This document shows, piece after piece, positions 54,744 to 64,000 of a stretch of 64,000 bases of DNA. The position numbers and the translations under genes were made by a program. This DNA is from Arthrobacter sp. Hiyo4 (GTDB lineage Bacteria; Actinomycetota; Actinomycetes; Actinomycetales; Micrococcaceae). The stretch is taken from contig AP014718.1 in assembly GCA_002370555.1 (NCBI GenBank), positions 2,108,001-2,172,000 on the forward strand, read 5' to 3'. Under the pieces are notes generated by a model. The model did not search any database, was not told the origin of the DNA, and was given only the letters and a program-made list of their open reading frames with translations. Position 1 is the stretch's first letter; each line of letters begins with the position of its first letter.

Positions 54744-55619
54744 TCAGCGGACGGCGACACGGATATTGTTGCGCCACGGGTCCTCGAAGCGAAGCTCGGC
54801 GCCCGTGTGATGCGAGGCCACGCCGGCGACCTTCAGGCGGTCGGCGAGCGCTCCGACGTCATCCCCGGAAGGGACCTCGATAAGCACTTCGCCGAGGCCC
54901 AGGGTGTCCTTGCGGGGACCTGCTCCGCGGCTGTTCCAGACGTTCATGGCCATGTGGTGGTGATACCGGCCCGCGGAGACGAACAGTGCCTGTCCGTACC
55001 AGCCGGCGGTCTTTTCGAATCCCAGCGTGCCGACGTAGAAATCGTGCGCTGACTGGACGTCGCCCACCTGGAGGTGGATGTGGCCCACGCCGGCTTCGCT
55101 GACCCGCTGGCCGGCCACGGATTCCTGGGTCAGGTGCTGCTCAAGGTAGCGCTGCGGCGGCAGTGCCAGGCTGTCCATCACTACGTCATTCCCGTTCCAG
55201 GACCAGTTTTCGCAGGGTCTGTCCCAGTACAGTTCAACGCCGTTGCCTTCGGGGTCAGTGAAGTAGAAGGCCTCGCTGACGAGATGGTCGGCGCTGCCGG
55301 TGAAGGACCGGGGTTCGTACTGGGCGGCGGTGGCTACCGTGGCGGCAAGCGAAGCCTGGTCGTCAAACAGCAGTGCGGTGTGGAACAGCCCTGCCTCTCC
55401 CCTGCCAGGCAGATTCAACGACGGAGCGGCCGCGAGGTGGACCAGCGGGCGTTGAAGGCGGCCAAGATAGACGCCGCCGTCCTGTTCCGCGACGACCTCC
55501 AGGCCGAGCGCACGCTGGTAGTAGTCGGTCATCAGCTTCATGTCGCCCACCTTGAGCATCACGGTGCCCATGGAGAGGGCGGCAGGAAGGAGATCCCGGC
55601 TGGTGGCTTCTGCAGTCAT
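54744..55619 (-). CDS. VOC-family (glyoxalase/extradiol dioxygenase-like) protein
   Basis: Two vicinal-oxygen-chelate modules. The N-terminal one starts MGTVMLKVGDMKLMTDYYQR and has GLFHTALLFDDQASLAA and YFTDPEGNGVELYWDRP. The C-terminal one starts GHIHLQVGDVQSAHDFYVGT and has RYHHHMAMNVWNSRGAGP. Metal ligand candidates are His in GLFHTA, His in GHIHLQ and the Glu in GNGVELYW. The 291 aa from ATG 55619 are intact. The family includes CatE-like catechol 2,3-dioxygenases; the substrate is not readable. A palindromic operator lies upstream at 55675-55700. Confidence 0.88.
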   Translation of the reverse strand: MTAEATSRDLLPAALSMGTVMLKVGDMKLMTDYYQRALGLEVVAEQDGGVYLGRLQRPLVHLAAAPSLNLPGRGEAGLFHTALLFDDQASLAATVATAAQYEPRSFTGSADHLVSEAFYFTDPEGNGVELYWDRPCENWSWNGNDVVMDSLALPPQRYLEQHLTQESVAGQRVSEAGVGHIHLQVGDVQSAHDFYVGTLGFEKTAGWYGQALFVSAGRYHHHMAMNVWNSRGAGPRKDTLGLGEVLIEVPSGDDVGALADRLKVAGVASHHTGAELRFEDPWRNNIRVAVR

Positions 55620-55674
55620 TTGAAAACTCCCGGTCCGTTGGCCTTCGGATGGAAGGCGGCTATGGTTCCAATTT

Positions 55675-55700
55675 ACTTGAAGCTTCAATTTAATTCAAGT
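55675..55700. promoter_or_regulatory. Palindromic operator upstream of the VOC gene
   Basis: ACTTGAA-N12-TTCAAGT inverted repeat, overlapping a perfect 12-bp palindrome TTGAAGCTTCAA (55677-55688), 56 bp before the VOC start. The AT-rich TTGAA/TTCAA symmetry resembles MarR-type operators. No MarR gene lies nearby, so the regulator would act in trans. Confidence 0.5.
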
Positions 55701-55780
55701 GGCGGAGAAGACAGATTGCGACCGCTTTCCCGTGATTGCTGTCACCAGTCCGCACTCGGCCTGTGGTAGCTTCGACTTGA

Positions 55781-55868
55781 CCACACGGGAGCCCTTGCAG
55801 GGGCTGAGATCGGGCTGATGCAGCCTGCGACCGTTGAACCTGTCCGGGTAATGCCGGCGAAGGAAGTG
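55781..55868 (+). ncRNA. TPP riboswitch (THI element)
   Basis: The plus-strand leader of thiC matches the TPP aptamer. CACGGGAGCCC leads to the CTGAGA core in GGGGCTGAGATCGGGCT, then GACCGTTGAACCTG (the conserved ACC-GTTGAACCTG), GTCCGGGTAATGCCGGCG and GAAGGAAG. The aptamer's last helix lies next to the RBS-like AGGAAGTGAG, so thiamine pyrophosphate probably blocks thiC translation initiation. Confidence 0.93.
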
Positions 55869-55876
55869 AGTATTCA

Positions 55877-57690
<1,814 letters not shown>

Positions 57691-57694
57691 CGGC

Positions 57695-58427
57695 TCAGGA
57701 AGCCTGAGCTGAGCGTGACCTGCCGACGTCGGCGATGAAGGACCGGATGGCACGGTCACCTTCGGCAGAGTCCTGGGGCCGGTGTCCTCCCGCAGCGATG
57801 CGGTGCAGGGCACCGGTTTCCTGGAGATATCCAGCGATTTCCTCGTAGAGCGGTTCCCACCCACCCGTCAGGACCATGGTGGGGACGCCCGGAACAATAT
57901 GCAGCGGGGCCTCCCAGGACGGCGCCTGCAACCGGAGCCGGCGCGCCGACCGTTTTTCCTCCGGCGTGGCGGGCTCCTGCAGGTCCGCCGCGAACATTCG
58001 CCGCACGAACTCACGCTGGAAGTCTTCATCGCTGAGCTGGTGCCGGACGTCGAACAGCGGTTGCATCAGGGCGCGGTGTGCGGCCGTGGCCGGCAGTTCG
58101 GCGGTCAGGGACAGGCACGCCGGTTCCACCAGCGTGAGGGAATACACCAGCTCGGGCGTTCCACGGCAGCCATCATGGCCGCAATCGCGCCCTCGGCGTG
58201 GGCAACAACATGGCCGCCGGCGGCCCGCGGCCGTCATCGGCAAGTGAGCGCAGGATAATGGCGGTATCTTCGGAGAACGAGGACTCCACGGGTTCAGCGA
58301 CGGGGTCAAAACCGTGCCGCCGCAGGAACAGGGCGTCGTACGTCAGCGCCATGCCGTGCTGACGCAGCCACGCCGCGGCACCGAACGGTCCGGCGCCGTG
58401 CACGAACACTACCCGCTCTTTGAACAT
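57695..58427 (-). CDS. Alpha/beta hydrolase-like protein with atypical nucleophile elbow, frameshifted
   Basis: It starts at ATG 58427 (MFKERVVFVHGAGPFGAAAW; HGxG oxyanion motif). After SEDTAIILRSLADDGRG the frame breaks near 58210, and the elbow reads GHVVAHAEGAIAAMMAA. Canonical elbows are G-x-S-x-G, while here the nucleophile position is Ala (GCC). A second break near 58155 precedes VYSLTLVEPACLSLTAELPA. The C-terminal GVPTMVLTGGWEPLYEEIAG and HRIAAGGHRPQDSAEGD carry the usual acid-and-His region. The corrected length is about 245 aa. The gene is either catalytically inactive or miscalled at one base. It converges with thiC. Confidence 0.75.
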
Positions 58428-58464
58428 GACCCAACCCTATTCCACGGCACCGACATCCCAATTG

Positions 58465-58515
58465 GGCAGCAGCCATTGTCGTTATGAGTGCCCACAACGA
58501 CGCCTGCTGCTACCC
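58465..58515. repeat. Palindromic element, copy 2 (diverged)
   Basis: GGGCAGCAGCCATTGTCGTT ATGAGT on the left arm pairs imperfectly with the complement of GCCCACAACGACGCCTGCTG CTACCC. It shares GCAGCAG, GTCGTTATG and TGCTGCTAC-type blocks with the palindrome at 18269-18316. It lies between the ffh stop (58532) and the hydrolase start, where it may terminate ffh transcripts. Confidence 0.55.
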
Positions 58516-58531
58516 AGCCGGGAGGTGTGGT

Positions 58532-60110
58532 TACTTGCCGAGGAACTTGTCAAATCCCTTGGGCAGGTTCAGCTGCGACGGGTCGAAGTCGTCGCCCTGC
58601 TGGCCGAACGCTGCCCCCGTGGGGAGAGCCTTCGCCGCCCCGGCCCGCCGGGCCTCGGCGTCCTTCAGCTCCTGGGCAGCCTTCGCCGGGTTGCCTGAGC
58701 GGGCCTTCTTCTTCGGGGCGTTCTTGCCGCCCTTCCGCGCACCACCGGGCCGCCCATGCCGGGCATCCCCGGCATTCCGGGCATGCCGCCGCCCTGGGCC
58801 ATCTTCTTCATCATCTTCTGGGCCTGGCCAAAACGCTCCAGCAGGCCGTTAACCTCGGAGACGTGCACACCTGAACCGCGGGCGATACGTGCCCGGCGCG
58901 AGCCATTGATGATCTTCGGGGCGACGCGTTCGTGCGGCGTCATGGAACGCACAATCGCTTCCACCCGGTCGATCTCACGCTCGTCAAAGTTCTCCAACTG
59001 CTCGCGGATGTTCTGCGCCCCAGGCATCATCATGAGCATTTTCTTCATGGAGCCCATGTTGCGGATCTGCTGCATCTGGGAGAGGAAGTCGTCCAGGGTG
59101 AAGTCTTCCTGGTCGGCGAATTTCTTCGCCATCCGGGCGGCTTCGTCCTTGTCCCAATTCTTCTCGGCCTGCTCAATCAGGGTGAGGACGTCACCCATGT
59201 CCAGGATGCGGGAGGCCATGCGGTCCGGGTGAAACAGCTCAAAGTCATCCACGCCTTCGCCGGTGGAGGCGAACATAACCGGCTTACCGGTGACCGACGC
59301 AACCGAGAGTGCGGCACCGCCGCGGGCGTCGCCGTCGAGCTTTGACAGCACGATTCCGGTGAAGTTCACACCCTCGTCAAACGCCACAGCCGTGTTCACG
59401 GCGTCCTGCCCGATCATGGCGTCGATCACGAACAGCACTTCATTGGGGACGATGGCGCGGCGGATCTCGCTCGCCTGCTCCATCATCTCGGCATCAACAC
59501 CGAGGCGCCCGGCGGTGTCAACAATCACGACGTCGTGCAGCTTCTGGCGCGCTTCCTCGACGCCGGCGCGGGCGACGGCGACCGGGTCACCGGCGGGGTG
59601 CTCCAGTTCCGAAGTGGCTCCGGGGTGCGGCGCGAAAACGGGCACGCCAGCGCGGTTGCCGACAACCTGGAGCTGGGTGACGGCATTGGGCCGCTGGAGG
59701 TCACATGCCACCAGCAGGGGGCTGTGCCCTTGGGCCTTGAGCCATTTGGCGAGCTTGCCCGCCAGGGTGGTCTTACCGGCACCCTGAAGGCCGGCCAGCA
59801 TGATGATGGTGGGACCGGTCTTGGCCAGGCGGATCCGGCGGGTCTCGCCACCGAGGATCTCAACGAGTTCCTCATTGACGATCTTGACGATCTGCTGGCT
59901 GGGGTTCAGCGCCCCCGATACCTCTGCCCCGAGCGCACGCTCGCGGACGCGGGCCGTAAACTCACGCACCACGGGTACAGCGACATCGGCATCCAGGAGG
60001 GCGCGGCGGATCTCCCGGACTGTGGCGTCGACGTCGGCCTCAGTGAGGCGGCCCTTGCCACGGAGATTCTTGAAGGTTGCTGTCAACCGGTCAGAGAGTG
60101 AATTGAACAC
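58532..60110 (-). CDS. ffh: Signal recognition particle protein Ffh, C-terminal frameshift
   Basis: A GTPase that binds signal sequences and the 4.5S RNA for cotranslational targeting. It starts at ATG 60110 (MFNSLSDRLTATFKNLRGKG). The N domain is followed by the G domain with G1 MLAGLQGAGKTTLAGKLAKW, G3 VVIVDTAGRLGVDAEM, and GIVLSKLDGDARGGAALSV. The methionine-rich M domain includes SMKKMLMMMPGAQNIREQL and GQAQKMMKKMAQGGGMPGMP. One G is missing near 58745, after GMPGMGGP. The corrected tail reads NAPKKKARSGNPAKAAQEL and ends FDKFLGK at 58532. The total of about 527 aa is usual for actinobacteria. Confidence 0.95.
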
Positions 60111-60198
60111 GCGCCGCGCACTTCTTTCAGTGGATTTACAGGGGGGACTCGACTATCTAGGGTACCAAGTCGGGCTTGCCGGATGGCATGCTGGCAGG

Positions 60199-61601
60199 GT
60201 GACGAGCCAAACAAGTGTAAAAACCCTGCTCATTCTGGGCGCCTCAGGCGATCTGACCGGCCGCCTCCTGCTGCCGGGACTGGCCCGGCTGGTGGCCACA
60301 GGCCGCGCTGATGGCCTGACCCTGGTGGGCGCCGGCTCGGATGCCTGGACGCCGGAACAGTGGCGAACCCGGTCCACGAGGCCTTTGCCCCCGCCGCGGA
60401 GGCCGCCGGCGCGGCTGGCAAGAAGGCACTCACAGCCTTGGCGAAAGCCAGCCCCTACCACCAGCTGGATGTTACGGCGGACGGAGCCCTGGCGGCATTG
60501 TTGGCAGGCGTGGAAGGCCCCACCGCGATCTATTTTGCGTTGCCTCCCCATGTCAGCCAGCTGGCGTGCGAGTCCCTGCACCGTGACCAGGTTCCGGCCG
60601 GAACACGGCTGGTGATGGAGAAGCCGTTCGGCGCAGGTGTTGCCTCGGCCCGTTCCCTCAACCGAACACTCGCCGCTCTGGTGCCGGAGGATCACATCCA
60701 CCGGGTGGACCATTTCCTGGGGAAAGCAACGGTGCTGAACATCCTGGGCCTGCGCTTTGCGAACAATTTCCTGGAACCCGTCTGGAACCGCGAGCATGTG
60801 GAAAAGGTCGAAATCATCTTCGACGAGGACCTGGCACTGGAGGGAAGGGCGCGGTATTACGACAACGCCGGTGCCCTGCGCGACATGATCCAGAGCCACC
60901 TGCTCCAGATCATGGCCCTGATGGCCATTGAGCCGCCGGCCACCATCGGGGAGCGGGACCTCCGGGACGCCATCGCCGCCGTGCTGCGCGCCAGCAGCAT
61001 CAGCGAGCCGTACGCGAAATCTACGCGCCGGGCCACGTATATGGCGGGTTCGATTGCCGGCCGGAACGTCCCGGACTATGCGCAGGAAGAAGGGGTGGAC
61101 GCAACCCGCGGGACAGAGACCCTGGCGGAAGTCCGGGTGGACATCGAGAACTGGCGCTGGAAGGGGGTCCCGTTCATCCTGCGGTCGGGCAAGGCCCTCG
61201 GGGTGAAGCGCAAGGAAGCCGTGGTCACGTTCCGCCCTGTCCCGCATCTGCCGGCAGGATTTACCGGCGTGGACTCCCCCAACCAGCTGCGGATCGGGTT
61301 CGGGCCGGATACCCTGGCGTTCGACGTCGACGTGAACGGTCCCGGCAGCATCTTCAGCCTGAGCCGCACAACCCTGAACGCGGAGCTCAGCGCTTCTGAA
61401 TTGCTGCCCTATGGCGAGGTGCTGGAGGGCGTCCTGAGCGGCGACCCGCTGCTCTCGGTGCGCGGCGACACCGCGGAGGACTGCTGGCGGATCCTTGAGC
61501 CGGTGCTGAAGGCCTGGCAGCGGGGCACGGTGCCGCTGGAAAAGTACGACGCCGGTTCGGCCGGCCCCGCCGGATGGCCGGGGTCCGCACCGACCGGCTA
61601 A
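60199..61601 (+). CDS. zwf: Glucose-6-phosphate 1-dehydrogenase (zwf paralog), frameshifted
   Basis: Oxidises glucose-6-phosphate to 6-phosphogluconolactone. It starts at GTG 60199 (VTSQTSVKTLLILGASGDLT, the GASGDL dinucleotide motif). One G is missing near 60370 (WRTR/VHEAFAPAAE). Then come LVMEKPFGAGVASARSLNRT and the active site DHIHRVDHFLGKATVLNILG (the usual RxDHYLGK, with Phe for Tyr). Substrate residues follow in DNAGALRDMIQSHLLQIMAL and FILRSGKALGVKRKEAVVTF. The corrected length of about 468 aa is shorter than the OpcA-associated zwf, so it may be a second isozyme. It is divergent from ffh and stands alone; gnd is at 24 kb. Confidence 0.9.
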
Positions 61602-61641
61602 GTGCTGGCTGGCTAAGCGGCGGCTCTTTAGGCCACAACAA

Positions 61642-61685
61642 ACAGAGCGGGCAGGGAGCCTTTTGAGGTTCCCTGCCCGCTCTGT
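61642..61685 (+). terminator. Terminator after zwf
   Basis: An inverted repeat ACAGAGCGGGCAGGGA / TCCCTGCCCGCTCTGT around a loop containing TTTTGAG, 40 bp after the zwf stop. It would also block transcription entering from the IS element on the other side. Confidence 0.85.
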
Positions 61686-61730
61686 CGTGTGGAACAGTCT
61701 GCTTTGCCGTTCAATCAGTTTCCGGAACTG

Positions 61731-62813
61731 CTAGTGTTCCGTGTTAATGGTTTGTTTGCGTTTCATCTTGCCCAGGAGATAGTCCGCTGACTTGGTCCAG
61801 GTGAATGGTTTGGCGTCCTGGTTGTAGTTCTGGATGTAGCGTTCCATGGTTTCTTCCAGCTCTTTCACGGAGCTGAAGGCCCCGCGTTTGAGGCACTGGC
61901 GGGTGATGATCCCGAAGAAGATCTCCACCATGTTCAGCCAGGAACAGCTGGTCGGGGTGAAATGCAGGCTCACGCGCGGGTTGTCGGCCAGCCAGTCCTT
62001 GACGTTCTGGTGCTTGTGGGTCGCGTAGTTATCGCAGATGACATGCAGTTCAACCCCGGGGTGGGCGTCGGCGACCCGGCCCAGGAAATCGACGAACTCG
62101 ATGTTGGTGTGCTTTGGATAGAAGGCGTTCGCGCTGAGTTTGCCGGTGAGGACCTCCAGGGCGGCGAACAAGGTGGTGGTGCCGTTGCGCTTGTAGTCGT
62201 GGGTCTGCTGGAGCGGGTGCGTCGGGGACAACGGCTGGTCCGGGCCGGTGCGGGAAAGTGCCTGGATTTGGGTCTTCTCGTCAATGCTCACGACCACTGC
62301 GTTTTCCGGCGGGGACATGTACAAGCCCACCACGTCCCGGAGCTTGGACTCCAGTGCAGGGTCGGTGGAGAACTTGAACGTCTCGATCCGGTGCGGCTGA
62401 ATTTTCCACCGCCGCCAGATCCTGGCCACGGACGAAAACGAGATTCCGTGGCGTTCGGCCATGATGCGTGCGGACCAGTGCGAAATCCCCAGCTCCGCCG
62501 GCGGGTTCCCGTCATTGGTCAGAGTGTCCGCGATCAGGGCAAGCTCATCGATCTCACGCTCCCGGCCCGGGCGCTGGACATCGGACAGTGCCTCGATCCC
62601 GCCCTCGGCGTAGCGGTTGCGCCACTTCAACACCGTGGGTGCCGAAAACCCGGTGATCTTCTCGATCTGGATATTCGGCATCCCGTCGGCAGCCAACAAG
62701 ACCGTACGCGCCCGCAACGCCACTGTCGCACTGGATGCTTTCCCACGAGTCAGCGCCTCCAGGGCTACCCGGTCCCCGTCACGCAATTCCAAAGCCCTTG
62801 CCAGATAAACCAT
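61731..62813 (-). CDS. IS630 family transposase
   Basis: A DDE transposase of 360 aa, intact, with start ATG 62813 (MVYLARALELRDGDRVALEA). The N-terminal helix-turn-helix is IEKITGFSAPTVLKWRNRYA, followed by GISFSSVARIWRRW (a second DNA-binding helix). Catalytic residues: first Asp in AVVVSIDEKTQIQALSR, second Asp in VELHVICDNYATHKHQNV, Glu in CSWLNMVEIFFGIITRQ. The reading frame ends inside the element terminus (NTEH). Its stop TAG uses the duplicated TA plus one flanking base, so the stop is completed by the target site. It is unbroken although many neighbouring genes are frameshifted. Confidence 0.95.
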   Translation of the reverse strand: MVYLARALELRDGDRVALEALTRGKASSATVALRARTVLLAADGMPNIQIEKITGFSAPTVLKWRNRYAEGGIEALSDVQRPGREREIDELALIADTLTNDGNPPAELGISHWSARIMAERHGISFSSVARIWRRWKIQPHRIETFKFSTDPALESKLRDVVGLYMSPPENAVVVSIDEKTQIQALSRTGPDQPLSPTHPLQQTHDYKRNGTTTLFAALEVLTGKLSANAFYPKHTNIEFVDFLGRVADAHPGVELHVICDNYATHKHQNVKDWLADNPRVSLHFTPTSCSWLNMVEIFFGIITRQCLKRGAFSSVKELEETMERYIQNYNQDAKPFTWTKSADYLLGKMKRKQTINTEH

Positions 62814-62865
62814 GGATCAAGTCTGACAAACAACCAGACCCAAATGAATCAACGACACGCTACAC
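61734..62865 (-). mobile_element. IS630-family insertion sequence
   Basis: A 1,132-bp element bounded by imperfect inverted repeats. The left end reads GTGTTCCGTGTTAATGG and the right end, inverted, GTGTAGCGTGTCGTTGATT (shared GTGT..CGTGT). TA dinucleotides at 61732-61733 and 62866-62867 are the target duplication. Including the outer bases, the pre-insertion target was CTAG, the known preference of IS630. The single transposase gene spans nearly all of it. The target CTAG is part of the glnB stop codon. Confidence 0.88.
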
Positions 62866-63203
62866 TAGATGGCGGCGACGCCGCGTTCTCCCGTGCGGAC
62901 CCTGACTGCTTCGAAGACGTCCACGGTCCAGACCTTGCCATCGCCCGCGCGGCCCGTGTTGGAGCTGGCGATGATGACGTCCAGGATGTCATCTGCCTGT
63001 TCGTCCGTGGCGAGGACTTCAACCCGGATCTTGGGCAGGAGGTCCACGTTGTATTCAGCTCCGCGGTAGACCTCTGTGTAGCCTCGCTGGCGGCCATAGC
63101 CACTGGCCGCGCTGACCGTCAGCCCCTGGACGCCGTAGGACTCCAGGCCTTCCCGGATGGCTTCGAGCTTCTCCGGGCGGACGATAGCTGTGATCAGTTT
63201 CAT
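62865..63203 (-). CDS. glnB: Nitrogen regulatory protein P-II
   Basis: A trimeric sensor of 2-oxoglutarate, ATP/ADP and nitrogen status that controls AmtB and glutamine synthetase adenylylation. The 112 aa from ATG 63203 read MKLITAIVRPEKLEAIREGL. The T-loop is GYTEVYRGAEYNVDLLPKI with the modifiable Tyr51. The ATP-binding C-terminal part reads SNTGRAGDGKVWTVDVFEAV and RVRTGERGVAAI. The ATG overlaps the amtB stop (ATGA), the classic amtB-glnB/glnK pair. The stop codon TAG is now half target duplication and half IS630 end, yet the protein sequence is complete. Confidence 0.95.
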   Translation of the reverse strand: MKLITAIVRPEKLEAIREGLESYGVQGLTVSAASGYGRQRGYTEVYRGAEYNVDLLPKIRVEVLATDEQADDILDVIIASSNTGRAGDGKVWTVDVFEAVRVRTGERGVAAI

Positions 63204-64000
63204 GCTTCCACGCTTTCCTTGCCCGCTGCCGGTTCGGTCTTCTTGGCGCCGGCTGCTCCGCCGTCAGTGGCCGTTCCCTTGCCCGTGATCAGTTCGTGGA
63301 GCGGCTGGAAGCTCCCGCCGTGGCCGCCCACTCCGAACTCGTACGCCGTCTCGGCGTGCAGGCTGAGGTCAACACCTACAACTTCCTGCTCCTGCGAGAC
63401 GCGGAAGCCCATGGTCTTGTGGATGGCGTAGGCGATGATCGCCGTGAGGATTGCCGAGTACGCGATGGCGATGCCTGCTGCCGCGAGCTGGGCCCAAAGC
63501 TGGGTCGCGCCGCCGCCGTAGAAGAGGCCGCCGCCCACACCGTCGGTGGGCAGGGCGATGAAGCCCAGGGCCACCGTTCCGATGATGCCGGAGACCAGGT
63601 GAACGCCCACAACATCCAGGGAGTCATCGAAGCCCAGCGGAACTTGAGACCGACGGCCAGGGCCGAGGCGACACCGGCGACGACGCCGAGGCCGAGCGCG
63701 CCGACCGGGCTGACGTTGGCGCAGGCCGGGGTGATGGCAACCAGGCCGGCAACCACACCGGATGCGGCACCGAGTGAGGTGGGGTGGCCGTCGCGGATAC
63801 GTTCGGTGATGAGCCAGCCGAGCATTGCCGCGGCCGGGGCTGCGAGGGTGTTGACCCAAATCAGGCCGCCCTGCTCAGCGGTGGTGGCGGCGCCGCCGTT
63901 GAAGCCGAACCATCCGAACCACAGGATGGCTGCACCGAGCATTACGAACGGGATGTTGTGCGGGCGGTGGTTCGGGTCCTTGCCGAAGCCGCGGCGGTTG
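63200..64000 (-). CDS. amtB: Ammonium transporter AmtB (partial, frameshifted; N-terminus outside window)
   Basis: A membrane channel for ammonium, gated by P-II. The window holds the C-terminal two thirds: HNIPFVMLGAAILWFGWFGF with the conserved FGWFGFN helix, GGLIWVNTLAAPAAAMLGWL, GVVAGLVAITPACANVSPVG (a signature segment) and VVGVHLVSGIIGTVALGFIA with the second twin His region. The cytosolic tail ends GKGTATDGGAAGAKKTEP. One C is missing near 63641 (GLKFR/LGFDDSLDVV). The gene runs off the right edge. It forms an operon with glnB through an ATGA overlap. Confidence 0.94.

Noticed and set aside
61962..63431. 489-codon plus-strand open frame across the transposase, glnB and amtB
   Set aside because: It crosses the IS boundary and three confirmed minus-strand genes; this is a chance frame.

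Overview
The window is a high-GC actinobacterial chromosome segment, most likely from Arthrobacter/Pseudarthrobacter (Micrococcaceae). The support is GTG/TTG starts, actinobacteria-restricted families (DUF3052, DUF3145, DUF2469, DUF993), a fatty-acid synthase cluster headed by a FasR-like regulator, homodimeric pyruvate dehydrogenase AceE, a GapB-type glyceraldehyde-3-phosphate dehydrogenase and the order rpsP-khpA-rimM-trmD-rplS-lepB-rnhB-DUF2469-yraN-comM-dprA-xerC. It reads as core chromosome with a few catabolic clusters and one insertion sequence. I found no CRISPR array, prophage or defence island.

Layout. 0-4.6 kb: tesB, ettA, a lipoprotein, ssb. 4.8 kb: tRNA-Arg. 4.9-9 kb: a sugar-catabolism cluster (TIM isomerase, DUF993, Gfo/Idh oxidoreductase) divergent from a LacI regulator, with two operators between. 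9-20 kb: housekeeping genes (map, AlkD, a mannosyltransferase, orn, tRNA-His, def, secreted HNH nuclease, gap, RNase P RNA, yaaA, zinc-ribbon protein, Nif3-like). 20-22.4 kb: msrA, cysK, cysE. 22.4-28.5 kb: SDR, gnd, a GntR regulator and an idonate/gluconate cluster. 28.6-32.2 kb: 2-hydroxyacid dehydrogenase, MFS transporter, IclR regulator. 32.5-35 kb: small protein, tRNA-Val, sirtuin, peroxiredoxin, DUF3052. 35.3-43.3 kb: aceE, then fasR-fabD-fabH-acpP-fabF. 43.4-54 kb: DUF3145 and the long rpsP...xerC block on the minus strand. 54-58.4 kb: small protein, VOC protein, TPP riboswitch-thiC, hydrolase. 58.5-64 kb: ffh, zwf-like G6PD, an IS630 element, glnB, amtB.

The dominant anomaly is technical. 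About half of the protein genes, including essential ones (rpsP, rimM, trmD, ffh, fabD, lepB, aceE), are broken by frameshifts. Wherever I reconstructed the site, restoring one base to a short G, C or T run recovers the family sequence. This looks like systematic consensus under-calling rather than gene decay, so I annotate these genes as single loci spanning the frameshifts. Two loci also appear to have lost a few hundred bases internally: the Gfo/Idh oxidoreductase and a GNAT acetyltransferase remnant.

The most interesting biology is an IS630-family insertion exactly in the glnB stop codon. Its CTAG target and TA duplication leave a TAG stop for glnB and also supply the transposase's own stop. 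A 48-bp palindrome next to yaaA has a diverged relative beside ffh.
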